Source: Mesocentrotus franciscanus
Taxonomy: Eukaryota; Echinodermata; Echinoidea; Camarodonta; Strongylocentrotidae
DNA length: 64,000 bases
Direction of reading: 5' to 3'
NCBI GenBank assembly: GCA_037976565.1
Contig: CP137680.1
Location: forward strand, 26,361,403 to 26,425,402
Below are positions 57,701 to 64,000 of this stretch, in pieces. Each line of letters opens with the position of its first letter. Positions within the stretch are counted from its first letter, which is position 1. Made by a program: the position numbers and the translations under genes. The notes under the pieces are model-generated. The model was not told the origin of the DNA. It saw only the letters and a program-made list of their open reading frames with translations, and searched no databases.

Positions 57701-60426
57701 CCATTATTTCCTTCTTCACCCAGATATATTTATCATACCAGATACGCTCTAAAATATAAGCATAATATTCCCTAAGGCCCTGACCAGAGCACTATTTTTT
57801 CTCAAAAACTATAACCAGTCTTAGAAGGTGCATTATTATTGGAAGGGTGTTATAAACAAAACTTCAAACTTAATAACATTCTAACCTTCAAAAACACCTT
57901 AACTATCTTATGCCTGTTACGTTTGAATACAATACATAGGCCTACATCAGCTTTTCAATAAAACAAAAATAAGTTGTGACATAATAATCTTTCTCCAAAA
58001 TATCGAACTGGAGTATTCTGTTGTATTGCTTGTTTATGTACATACAAAGAGCTTATTTTCAAGAGGCACTAGATCCATGTGTGTAACTTAAGAAAGAACT
58101 CTATGTTTATCCGCTTTTGTTCAGGTGTCTATGGAAAATTGTTATTAAAAGATGCATGTGTTCATAATTTCTCTCGTAATTTAGGTTAATAATTTTGTTC
58201 AAGGTAAATAGAGGAAAATAGTTATCATTATCTCCATTTGCTATCAAAAGATTTTGCTCCTTTCGGAAAATAGGTGTTCAAATGTTTTACATGTAGAGAT
58301 ATAAATAAACAAAGAAATTGATGAAATCAATAAAAAAAAATAGATACCGAGTATGAATCAGGGAACAAACTGAAAGTTTCGTCTCCTACATCCTGCCATT
58401 TAGACAAAACCGTCTTTCTCTTCAATGATACAATATTTTATTACTTTACTTGCATTATGAAAAAACGCATCATCAACCCCACATAGTCATAGCTTTAAAA
58501 ATCACTTCACATTGAACTGGCCAAAAGTCATGTGATATTCTTGCTCAGATGCTTTCCTTTACCTTTAGACTTCTTTATATTGAGGAATTGGTTGATAATT
58601 TTTTCTTGGCAATAATGCCCAAATTAAAAGAGTTAAACAAATACACGACTGTAACTCCTAGCGCGTTTTGAAAAATGTTTTAGGAAATATCAGGAAATAA
58701 AATGAGTGAAAAAATTAAAAAATAAAGATACAATGACGTGAATTTTAAAAAGGGTGAACGGAAACAACATAACAACCAGTGAACTATCTTATAACTGTCT
58801 TTCATTATCCCTCTCTCCCACTCTCTACTTCTTTTTTGCACTTTTGCGCTTCGCACTTAACATTTAGCTCGTTGCTTTTTAACGCTGCGGCTTTGCATTT
58901 GGCGCACTGCATTTCTATGATGCTGTTGATTGAATAAATTGAATAAATTCATCAATTCCTGATGAAGCCGTATGAGCGAGAATTCAATTTATTCTTGTCT
59001 CATATACGGTTGTCTTATTTACTTCGTTTTCTATTTATATATGTATGTATTATGAAAATGAGATAGCAACATGTGTATATTGATGGTCATCTTGCGAGTA
59101 ATAACCATTAACTACTCTCATCGGGCTCTCATCATTAATTTTTCTCTTCATTTTTTGTTTGATGGTGAATTATTGGGGGATGATTGTACAGGCCACCCCC
59201 ACCTGAAATATTGGGGATATATCCCCCCCCCGGATCGACACCCATGACCTCGTCTTCAATGGACATAATATCATCTCTGCTACAACTTGAACAAAATACA
59301 CATTATTCTGTCGTGATAATTAGACCACGACATACATGTAACTGTGAATCTTATTTATAATTGTCACTGTGATCGTAGGTGATTGGTGTTCCAGATGCTA
59401 GAATGATAGAAGAACTCTGCGCATGCGTTAAACTGAAAGCGGGAGAAACGTCAACCGAAGATGAAATAAGGAACTTCTGCAAAGGAAAGGTAAGATAAAC
59501 ATACAAACAAAAATAACATCTCGTGTTAAACTGTTTCTTGGGGAATAGTTATTGTTTGTACGATCAACATTGACTTCATTTTTTGGCTTTAAAATTGTTT
59601 GAGTTTTATCATTGGACATGTATTCATCAATGACTTATAAATATATATTTTTAAATTGATAATCATATCAAGCATACCTTACAAATAACGAATGCACTTA
59701 ACCGTCCCCATATCAGTTTCTGTTGTGGCAACGAACTAAATTACAGTTTAACCCAGCTTCCTATATTAGTAACATCTATGCTTCGGTGAAATATGAATAA
59801 ATTACATTGTCAGTCGAATAGATTGTATTTGCGACATTTTCTTGCTATCTATATATTAGGTTAAAGGCATTGTTTAACAATGCCAAATCTGAGATGCATG
59901 ACCCTACGTGTTATCAGCGTCTGTGATATGGTGTAATATTGAAGCCATAAAAAATTGCACTTCAAAATGATCATGAAATGCCTCAAAAAATTAAAAATTA
60001 AAAATCTTTGAGTGACCGGTTTTACCATAGTCATTTCCCCTCATAGACTGAAGTGTTATAAAAATCGTTGGGAAAACGGTTTTTGAAATTTCGAATTCCA
60101 ATCATTAATATCTTGATAATCAGACGGGCGATCGGCTTGTCAACGTCATGGGATTCCTGACTGACCTAAAGGTTTATAATTATGATTGCAGCATGAGCTA
60201 AATCCAGGAATTTGTTAAGAATCTGAGACAAAGATAACCAATCCCTTTAAGGAAATCTTTCTTGTTTAATTCTATCTTATATATCCAGATTTCCCATTTC
60301 ATGGTTCCGCGCTATACGCGGTTTGTCAACTCATATCCGCTAACACAAAGTGGAAAGATCCAGAAGTTTCAACTAAGAGAGGATATCATGAAAGTGATGA
60401 GAAAAGAAGGGATACTACAGGAGTAA
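36953..60426 (+). CDS. ACSF2: ACSF2, mitochondrial medium-chain acyl-CoA synthetase (13 coding exons, complete)
   Basis: Adenylate-forming enzyme that activates medium-chain fatty acids with ATP and CoA, giving acyl-CoA, AMP and pyrophosphate in the mitochondrion. Joined exons total 1848 nt, 615 residues plus stop, the length I recall for human ACSF2; every junction keeps phase. Residues 1-45 form an Arg-rich, almost acid-free presequence ([20 protein letters not shown] start). The ATP-binding P-loop TSGTTGHPK is at 262-270, the adenine-contact YGMTES at 402-407, the ribose-contact HSGD ending at Asp487, and the hinge region SRIKDT with RGGENIYP at 501-516. The catalytic lysine is in SGKIQK (Lys593). 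All core motifs are intact, so the gene looks functional. Regulation is unknown; the promoter abuts a MITE. A paralogous acyl-CoA synthetase of the same family is the main alternative. Confidence 0.95.
37090..39143 (+). other. ACSF2 intron 1
   Basis: Contains a 73-bp hairpin (37326-37398) and an AAG/GA-rich tract (about 37525-37735). The rest, including a 126-residue minus-strand open frame at 38390-38770, has no recognised content. Confidence 0.6.
37326..37398. repeat. 73-bp hairpin
   Basis: CATCTGTTTGGAGCCGGAAG (continuing GGCAT) pairs with ATGCCCTTCTGGCCCC and AACAGATG, 23 of 25 positions, around a ~23-base loop. A related 63-bp hairpin is at 43808. Confidence 0.75.
39144..39327 (+). CDS. 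ACSF2: ACSF2 exon 2
   Basis: Acceptor CTATTACAG. Completes Cys46, then [40 protein letters not shown] and [10 protein letters not shown]; donor GTAAGA. Confidence 0.94.
39328..41081. other. ACSF2 intron 2, pyrimidine-rich part
   Basis: CT microsatellites (about 39410-39480, 39615-39830) and an ~850-bp tract of TCC/TTC/TGC triplets (about 40230-41081). All six frames of the latter are open for long stretches because of composition, so ORFs here are not evidence of genes. On the minus strand it reads as Glu/Lys/Gln-rich. Confidence 0.85.
41082..43410 (-). mobile_element. LINE (Jockey/CR1-type) with reverse-transcriptase ORF, decayed
   Basis: Minus-strand frames read, from high to low coordinates: KVVPIYKK (about 42960), [40 protein letters not shown], then [20 protein letters not shown], a [20 protein letters not shown] thumb-like segment, [16 protein letters not shown], and a tail ending near [16 protein letters not shown]. 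Frames change several times. The 3' end at 41082-41104 is a short AATCTTG tandem, typical of CR1-like elements. The endonuclease is missing, so the copy is 5'-truncated. It sits inside the pyrimidine-rich tract. Confidence 0.9.
42195..42492 (-). repeat. Tandem duplication of the reverse-transcriptase catalytic segment
   Basis: Two adjacent 149-bp copies (42195-42343 and 42344-42492), about 97% identical, both spanning motif C. The lower-coordinate copy keeps FADDT; the other reads FAGDT. Confidence 0.95.
43411..43576 (-). pseudogene. Glu-rich coiled-coil-like ORF fragment cut by the LINE
   Basis: Minus-strand frame from ATG at 43576 reads [20 protein letters not shown] and then Glu/Gln/Lys-rich sequence before running into LINE sequence. 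The pyrimidine tract on the far side of the LINE has the same strand bias. It could be one purine-rich repeat split by the LINE, or remains of a coding gene. I cannot decide. Confidence 0.3.
43808..43870. repeat. 63-bp hairpin related to 37326
   Basis: TGAGAGTCAGAAAGGCGTT pairs with AATGCCCTTCTGACTCTCA. It shares the TGCCCTTCTG arm and the downstream CAGATGA with the hairpin in intron 1. Confidence 0.75.
44222..44379. mobile_element. MITE G, copy 2 (158 bp)
   Basis: GGGCCCCGTCTTACAAAGAG to its inverse; about 93% identical to 33469-33625. Confidence 0.88.
44578..44760 (+). CDS. ACSF2: ACSF2 exon 3
   Basis: Acceptor AATTTCAG. Encodes [40 protein letters not shown] and [17 protein letters not shown]; donor GTGAGG. 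Confidence 0.95.
44761..45146. other. ACSF2 intron 3 with GGA-rich purine tract
   Basis: About 44935-45060 is an AAG/GGA-type microsatellite; nothing else recognised. Confidence 0.8.
45147..45265 (+). CDS. ACSF2: ACSF2 exon 4
   Basis: Acceptor TCCTTTAG. Encodes [39 protein letters not shown] plus two bases of Arg; donor GTATAT. Confidence 0.93.
45266..46523. other. ACSF2 intron 4
   Basis: Poly-G and poly-T runs near 45320 and 45475, and C-rich low-complexity sequence at about 45590-45800. Near 45850-45910, short repeats of TAGTTATCCAGG occur. No gene recognised. Confidence 0.5.
46524..46689 (+). CDS. ACSF2: ACSF2 exon 5
   Basis: Acceptor AATACCAG. Completes Arg208, then [20 protein letters not shown] to [10 protein letters not shown], the start of the P-loop; donor GTGAGT. 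Confidence 0.95.
46866..47095 (+). repeat. Dispersed repeat I, copy 2
   Basis: ATAAGCCAGTTCATAGTTGC onward matches 14212-14430, here without the family J flanks. Confidence 0.8.
47381..47482 (+). CDS. ACSF2: ACSF2 exon 6 (P-loop)
   Basis: Acceptor CTTTGTACAG. Encodes [34 protein letters not shown]; donor GTGAGC. GTTGHPK completes the ATP-binding P-loop. Confidence 0.95.
47616..47907. mobile_element. Element L, copy 1 (~292-bp inverted-repeat element)
   Basis: AATAGGCCATTTTCGTAATG at the left mirrors TTACGAAAAAGGCCTATT at the right. Internal arms GTGCCTCGTTACGAAT and ATTCGTAAC...GAGGCAC also mirror. A second copy at 49061 is interrupted by a SINE. Confidence 0.8.
47960..48322 (+). mobile_element. 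LINE 3' end, 5'-truncated
   Basis: Non-coding 3' tail ending AATAAACTTTGAATTGAATT, a short TTGAA-type tandem as in CR1-like elements. No reverse-transcriptase sequence remains. Confidence 0.6.
48647..48786 (+). CDS. ACSF2: ACSF2 exon 7
   Basis: Acceptor CCCTTCAG. Encodes [42 protein letters not shown] plus two bases of Arg; donor GTAAAG. Confidence 0.94.
49061..49610. mobile_element. Element L, copy 2, split by a SINE
   Basis: AATAGGCATTTTCGTAATG at the left, and after the SINE TTTAGTGCCTCGTTACAAAT, AATAGTCAGAATGCGAATTG and GGACAAGCCATA as in copy 1. Confidence 0.75.
49079..49437 (-). mobile_element. tRNA-derived SINE (minus orientation)
   Basis: The tRNA-like head is at 49364-49436 on the minus strand: GTGTCGTGGTCGAGTGG (box A-like) and GGTTCGAATCC (perfect box B), closed by complementary GTGTCGT/ACGGCAC ends. 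The body ends in an ATT tandem at 49079. A weak T-stem argues against a working tRNA gene. Confidence 0.88.
49664..49829 (+). CDS. ACSF2: ACSF2 exon 8
   Basis: Acceptor TTTTCAG. Completes Arg344, then [40 protein letters not shown] to LKVKTK; donor GTACTT. Confidence 0.94.
49885..49947 (+). repeat. GAGTCGAGT-type tandem, left part
   Basis: Short imperfect repeats of AAGTCGAGTC; the same repeat resumes at 52258 after the inserted 2302-bp element. Confidence 0.8.
49948..52249. mobile_element. hAT-like non-autonomous element, 2302 bp, with 8-bp target duplication
   Basis: Ends CAGGGGCGTCGCTAG and CTTAGCGACGCCCTTG are near-inverse. ATGTCAAG lies directly outside both ends (49940-49947 and 52250-52257), an exact 8-bp duplication as for hAT transposons. 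Subterminal ACCGACAAA motifs occur at both sides. The interior is mainly minisatellite array 2 and a pyrimidine-rich tract (about 51880-52165), with no transposase. Confidence 0.92.
50150..51715. repeat. Minisatellite array 2 (~110-120-bp units) inside the hAT-like element
   Basis: Same unit as array 1: GCGCGAAGCGCGGAAGCTT, GACGTTTCATTAAATTATTA, AAGAAGACGATTCGTTGTAC, CTCTTAATCCTTGTCTGAAT. A longer composite period of ~240-270 bp repeats within it. Confidence 0.93.
52258..52520 (+). repeat. GAGTCGAGT-type tandem, right part
   Basis: Imperfect repeats of GTCGAGTCCCGAGTT and AAGTCGAGTGAGT continue the tract at 49885. Confidence 0.85.
52521..53526. other. ACSF2 intron 8, quiet part
   Basis: AT-rich; fragments resembling family A (TCCGATTTCATTCAAATTTT near 53065) but no gene. 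Confidence 0.5.
53527..54065 (-). mobile_element. MITE family C, copy 4
   Basis: TTAAAGGTACTATGTCCCAT to AAAGGGACATAGTATCTTTAA, inverted relative to copy 1. A 75-residue open frame inside corresponds to the same repeat segment in copy 3. Confidence 0.9.
54478..54585 (+). CDS. ACSF2: ACSF2 exon 9 (adenine-binding motif)
   Basis: Acceptor TTCGTCAG. Encodes [36 protein letters not shown]; donor GTAACA. YGMTES is the adenylation A5 motif. Confidence 0.95.
54640..54860. repeat. AGT trinucleotide tract
   Basis: Mostly perfect AGT repeats. Long open frames of Ser, Val or Leu runs across it are compositional. Confidence 0.97.
55258..55409 (+). CDS. ACSF2: ACSF2 exon 10
   Basis: Acceptor ATATTTCAG. 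Encodes [40 protein letters not shown] and DHARWLHS plus two bases of Gly; donor GTATTT. Confidence 0.94.
55505..55550. repeat. GA and GT dinucleotide repeats
   Basis: A GA run passes directly into a GT run, then GA again. Confidence 0.95.
55813..55954 (+). CDS. ACSF2: ACSF2 exon 11 (hinge and CoA-side motifs)
   Basis: Acceptor TTTTATAG. Completes Gly486, then [34 protein letters not shown] and HPKIKDVQ; donor GTTGCT. Holds the ribose-binding Asp487 and the SRIKDT hinge. Confidence 0.94.
55955..57021. other. ACSF2 intron 11, left part
   Basis: AT-rich with no gene or repeat family recognised. Confidence 0.5.
57022..57155. repeat. Direct repeat left of gap 2
   Basis: AAACATAATATAAAACTTAC to CTAAGGCCCTGACCAGAG recurs at 57656-57789 with only a few differences. 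Confidence 0.95.
57156..57655. other. Assembly gap of exactly 500 N
   Basis: Flanked by near-identical 134-bp sequences, so the gap size and the duplication may both be assembly artefacts. Confidence 0.99.
57656..59378. other. ACSF2 intron 11, right part
   Basis: Begins with the second copy of the 134-bp direct repeat (57656-57789). The rest is AT-rich. Near 58920-58998, GAATAAATTGAAT and ATTCAATTTATTC form a stem around CCTGATGAAGCC. Confidence 0.6.
59379..59489 (+). CDS. ACSF2: ACSF2 exon 12
   Basis: Acceptor TGATCGTAG. Encodes [37 protein letters not shown]; donor GTAAGA. Confidence 0.95.
59871..60250 (+). mobile_element. MITE family D, copy 2, directly before the last ACSF2 exon
   Basis: TTAAAGGCATTGTTTAACAA to CCAATCCCTTTAA matches 11577-11955. 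Only 38 bp separate its end from exon 13. Confidence 0.9.
60289..60426 (+). CDS. ACSF2: ACSF2 exon 13 (catalytic lysine and stop)
   Basis: Acceptor TATATCCAG. Encodes [20 protein letters not shown], then [17 protein letters not shown] and ends LQE with TAA at 60424-60426. SGKIQK carries the catalytic lysine. Confidence 0.95.
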   Translation: MSHFMVPRYTRFVNSYPLTQSGKIQKFQLREDIMKVMRKEGILQE

Positions 60427-60560
60427 AGATTCTTTCAAGTGGATTTTATGCAGTCCGGTTGTTTTAAGAGGGACCTTTTTTTATAGAAGTGTTTGATATA
60501 TTAACATTTTCCAAAGCACATTGCTTGAATAAAAGAGCACTGAGGCTGCATATCTAAACG
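60427..60560 (+). terminator. ACSF2: ACSF2 3' UTR with polyadenylation signal
   Basis: AATAAA at 60528-60533, 102 bases after the stop, is the only canonical hexamer before the next repeat. A short 3' UTR ending near 60550 is likely. Confidence 0.7.
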
Positions 60561-60607
60561 CTCACAATACCTCACAATACCTCACAATACTTTACAAGTT
60601 TCACGTC

Positions 60608-61687
60608 TTAAAGGGCAAGTCCACTCCAAAAATATCTTACTTTTAATAGCAGCAGAAAAATCAGACAAACCAATCAACAAAAGTTTGAGCAAAATCGGAT
60701 AACTAATAAGAAAGTTATGAATTTTTAAAGACATGAAAACCTTTGAAAATCACAAGACAAGGGAGGGGGCCTAAAAAGGGGCCCACTTCGTGCGAAAATT
60801 TGAAAATCGTGCCGGTCGATTTTTCGCTCAGGGGAGGTAGTGAGCAAAAAAAAAAATTTGGCACCCGAAAATTTATTTTCCCTCCGGGAAGTGTAATTTT
60901 TTTTTCCACCACCACCCCCCCTTGGGCGCAAGGGGTAGTGAGCACATTTTTTTTTTGGCACCCGAAAATTTTTTTTCCCTCCGGGAAGGGTTATTTTTTC
61001 CACCGCCACCCCTTGGGCGCCAGGAGAGGGGGCCCAACTTCTTTTTTTCAAAAAAGGGTGTTTTTACATGTTTTTTTCTAGGGCCCCGGGCCCCTGATCC
61101 GCCACTGGCCTCACTATCCACTAATTGTTTTCCTTATATTGATAATACAAATGAAGTTTCCCCCTAAAAATCGAATTTCCTCACGCCAGCATCCAAGTTA
61201 CATTGATAGTAATATGTTTTAGTGTGGAGTAATTATTTTCAGTTAAATCATGAAAAAAATGTGAATTTTGATAAACTATTTTTTTATATAAAATCAATGA
61301 TTATGAATTTACAATATTCAGAAAATAGTATCAATTCTTCAAAGTTCATAAAAGATTTTGTGAAAGGTCATGCACGCAATATGATACAAATCCTATAACC
61401 TGGGCAAAGACATGGGTAAATCAAGTTTTTGGGGATAAAAAGGGAAATTAATGGGATAAAAATATATAAAGCAATTGATAAATAGTGAGGCAATAACGTC
61501 ACAAACTGATAACCAAATTGGCAATTTGTGTAGTGATTTTCTAAGTTTCATAATTTGTCATACTTAAACTAAATTCATAACTTCCTTATTAGTTATCTGA
61601 TTTTACTCGATTTTTGTTGGCTCTGTTTCTCTTGTTTTTCTGCATCTATTAAAAGCAATTTATTTTTGGAGTGGACTTAGCCTTTAA
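60608..61687 (-). mobile_element. MITE family A, copy with nested insertion
   Basis: TTAAAGGGCAAGTCCACTCC to GGAGTGGACTTAGCCTTTAA. The right part matches the inverse of the 14673 copy. About 60755-61110 is an unrelated insertion. Confidence 0.88.
60755..61110. mobile_element. Insertion nested in family A copy
   Basis: GC-richer segment with an internal near-duplicate: GGCACCCGAAAATTT, CCCTCCGGGAAG and TTGGGCGC occur twice about 100 bp apart. It ends near GGCCCCTGATCCGCCACTGG. Open frames in several phases over it look accidental. Confidence 0.65.
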
Positions 61688-61695
61688 GTACAGTA

Positions 61696-61975
61696 GAGGT
61701 GTCGTGGTCGAGTGGATATGTCACCGGACTATGGATCACAAGGTCCGCGGTTCGAGTCCCGCCGCGGCACTAATGTCATTTGACAAGACATTAATGTACA
61801 TTTGCCACACTCGCCCCAGGTGAGTTAAATGGGTACCTGGCAGGAATTAATTCCTTGGAAATGCTAGAGCACCGTAATGGCAGCTAGGCTAAAGCCGGGG
61901 TAATAATTAAATAACCTGCGCATCAGAATAGTTTACTAGATCGATGGCACATAACAAATGCTGTATTATTATGAT
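61696..61975 (+). mobile_element. tRNA-derived SINE (plus orientation)
   Basis: Head 61699-61770: GTGTCGTGGTCGAGTGG (box A-like), GGTTCGAGTCC (perfect box B), ends GTGTCGT and GCGGCAC complementary with wobbles. The body contains GACATTAATGTACATTTGCC and GGGTACCTGGCAGG and ends in an A/T-rich tail. Degenerate stems argue for SINE rather than tRNA gene. Confidence 0.85.
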
Positions 61976-62280
61976 ATTTATATTGGCTCGAATCCAATTG
62001 AACGAGTTGATCATAGAACCTAAAGTGGAAAAGTCACGCAGATAATCTCAATCAAGTGTTGTCTAGAAATTGTGGTATAATATGCAAGTTATCTCATACA
62101 ACAATCATGTACAAATAACATAAGCAGGGTCTGCCGCTGATTTTTTTTATAATAATATGTTTTGTACTCTAGAATCCATTCACTCGCATAACACCCGAAA
62201 GACTAAACAGCTCCGTCCACCACTTAACACTTAACAAGTATGCTATCTTCAAATTCTTCAAATCAAAGGCACTTATTTCA
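61976..62280. other. Intergenic sequence, nothing recognised
   Basis: AT-rich, no coding signal. Confidence 0.5.
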
Positions 62281-62441
62281 TATAACAGTAAAAGTAGCAG
62301 TATTAGTAGTAGTAGTAATAGTAATTGTAATAGTAGTAGTATGTAGTATTAGTAGCAGTAATGGTAATAGTAGTAGTATGTAGTAGTACCGGTAGTATTA
62401 GTAGTAGTAGTAGTAATGGTAATAAAAGTAGTATGCAGTAA

Positions 62442-62476
<35 letters not shown>

Positions 62477-62605
62477 ATAGTAGTAGTAGTAGTAATGGTA
62501 ATAGTAGTAGTATGTAGTAGTAGTAGTAGAAGTAGTAGTAGTAGTAGTAGTCGCAGTAATGGTAATAATAGTAGTATGTAGTAAAAGTAGTAGTAGTAGT
62601 AGTAA

Positions 62606-62637
<32 letters not shown>

Positions 62638-62977
62638 ATGGTAATAGTAGTAGTATGTAGTAGTAGTAGTAGTAGTAGTAGAAGTAGTAGTAGTAGTCGC
62701 AGTAATGGTAATAATAGTAGTATGTAGTAAAAGTAGTAGTAGTAGTAATGGTAATAGTAGTAGTATGTAGTATTAGTAGCAGTAATGGTAATAGTGGTAG
62801 TATGTAGTAGTAGTAGTAGTAATGGTAATAATAGTAGTATGTAGTAAAAGTAGTAGTAGTAATAGTAGTAGTAGTAGTAGTAGTAGTAGTAATGGAAATA
62901 GTAGTAGTATGCAGTAGTAGAAGTAGTAGTAGTAGTAGTCGCAGTAATGGTAATGATAGTACAGTAGTATGTAGTAA

Positions 62978-63015
<38 letters not shown>

Positions 63016-63025
63016 TTACTACTAC
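62281..63025. repeat. ~740-bp AGT trinucleotide tract with higher-order repeats
   Basis: AGT repeats are interrupted at regular spacing by TAATGGTAATAGTAGTAGTA and GTATGTAGTA phrases, giving a higher-order period. The 242- and 265-residue open frames over it are low-complexity artefacts. Confidence 0.97.
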
Positions 63026-63519
63026 TAGTAGTAAAAGTAAAAGGTTCAAAGCTGTTGAACAATACACCGCCATACATTCACCTTCTCTGAATACTTTCAA
63101 TAAACGTTACAAATATTATTTGGAAGCTCACGAATAATGATTATATTGTAATCTACATTAAATCAGGGTATGCGTACATGAATGTGTCCGTGTTGGGTTC
63201 GTACGATTTTTTTAATTAGTAAATGATTTGTAGTTATCTCTTGCTTGTTATCTTGGAGCCACTGTCTTTTCTTATATTTCATTTGTCTTCTTTTCTTTCA
63301 TTATATATTCTCATCTACACTCCTCTCCCCTTTTCTCTCCATCTCTCTCTCTCTCTGTTTCTCCTGTACTTATTCGACCCACTAACTCTTCTTTTCCCAT
63401 CTCTTCCCGCTTCTTCTGTACTTATTCAACCCACTTTCCCTATTAAGTTTTTTACCTTACAAACATTCCATTTGTTTTGCTTTATGTTAAGGCTCCAAAA
63501 TTAATTGTGTTCTTCTTTT
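63026..63519. other. Intergenic sequence with CT-rich stretch
   Basis: CT-rich at about 63290-63440; no gene recognised. Confidence 0.5.
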
Positions 63520-63778
63520 TTTTTTTTTTTTACCATCATATATTTTTACTTGGGCTACCTTGCCCACAGGCCTTCAGGCCTCTTTAGGTGTGCCTCGCAA
63601 ATTTCTATTATAGAGCACAATTTCATTTCTATTTTATCAATTTTGTATGTATTACTTTTATTGTTTTATGCAATTTTGTACTTTATATACCACCAGATTT
63701 ATTTATATGTTCTATTTATAACGTGTTTTTTAATCATGGTTTGTGAAATAAAGATGAAATGAAATGAAATTAAATTAA
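63520..63778 (+). mobile_element. LINE 3' end, 5'-truncated
   Basis: Contains the hairpin AGGCCTTCAGGCCT and ends AATAAAGATGAAATGAAATG, an ATGAA-type tandem tail as seen in CR1-like elements. Confidence 0.65.
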
Positions 63779-64000
63779 AGTGCGGGTTGAAAGAAAATCA
63801 CAAATATGTCAAATAACATATTACTAGAAACTGGTAAGCTAACAGATGGCCATCGTACAAGTTTTAGGTCAACTACATATCGGGTGATTTATAAAAATAC
63901 AAATAAAACCACCTCCATAGCATCTGGGATATGCGAGAGATTCGCCAGAAAAATAACGATGTTTTAATGCCGTCACAATATGAACCAATCCTGCCCAAGC

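Noticed and set aside
60725..61167. Cluster of overlapping 76-112-residue frames on both strands
   Set aside because: Falls in the duplicated GC-rich insertion nested in MITE A; overlapping frames in all phases are not mutually supported.
61699..61770. Possible functional tRNA gene
   Set aside because: Box A and B are good, but the T-stem does not pair properly and a SINE body follows; a related head occurs at 49364 with the same body.
62303..63100. Open frames of 242 and 265 residues in the AGT tract
   Set aside because: Pure consequence of a trinucleotide repeat lacking stops in those frames.
1..64000. CRISPR arrays, operons, ribosome binding sites, prokaryotic origins
   Set aside because: The window is intron-rich eukaryotic DNA; the tandem arrays lack the short-repeat/unique-spacer pattern of CRISPR.

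Overview
The window is animal genomic DNA: two multi-exon, same-strand (+) genes with GT-AG introns in an AT-rich background packed with DNA-transposon remnants, SINEs and LINE fragments. The repeats (tRNA-headed SINEs, LINEs with short terminal repeats, many miniature inverted-repeat elements, hairpin-headed minisatellites with AGGTCA motifs) suggest a marine deuterostome, most likely an echinoderm such as a sea urchin. That assignment is inferred from repeat style and protein similarity, not proven. Two runs of exactly 500 N (1005-1504 and 57156-57655) mark scaffold gaps.

Layout: (1) 1-4951: a decayed LINE open reading frame, a gap, a truncated MITE, a hairpin-headed minisatellite and a terminal-inverted-repeat element. 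(2) 4952-25994: NAA15, the auxiliary and ribosome-anchoring subunit of the NatA N-terminal acetyltransferase. All exons except the first (about 19 N-terminal codons) are visible, and the last exon carries an apparent 1-base deletion. Its introns hold seven same-orientation copies of a ~97-bp repeat, a 662-bp perfect-architecture palindrome, a partial duplication of exon 13, and a TIR-bounded element carrying an unexplained 137-residue ORF. (3) 25995-36839: intergenic and 3' flanking sequence with several inverted-repeat elements and a large ~115-bp minisatellite array. (4) 36953-60426: ACSF2, a mitochondrial medium-chain acyl-CoA synthetase. All 13 coding exons are present and join in frame to 615 codons plus stop, the same length as the human protein as I remember it. 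The first exon is a mitochondrial presequence exon 2 kb upstream of exon 2. (5) 60427-64000: 3' UTR, a MITE copy with a nested insertion, a tRNA-derived SINE, a 740-bp AGT-repeat tract and a LINE 3' end.

The two genes are not functionally linked in any known pathway: NAA15 acts co-translationally at the ribosome, while ACSF2 activates fatty acids in mitochondria. What unites the window is the mobile-element layer. Several families (called A, C, D and J here) begin and end at TTAA and form a guild of piggyBac-style MITEs. One copy ends 113 bp before the ACSF2 start codon and another ends 38 bp before its last exon. A 2.3-kb hAT-like element with an exact 8-bp target duplication carries the same minisatellite found in the intergenic array. 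Most short open frames in the window are accidental translations of these repeats.
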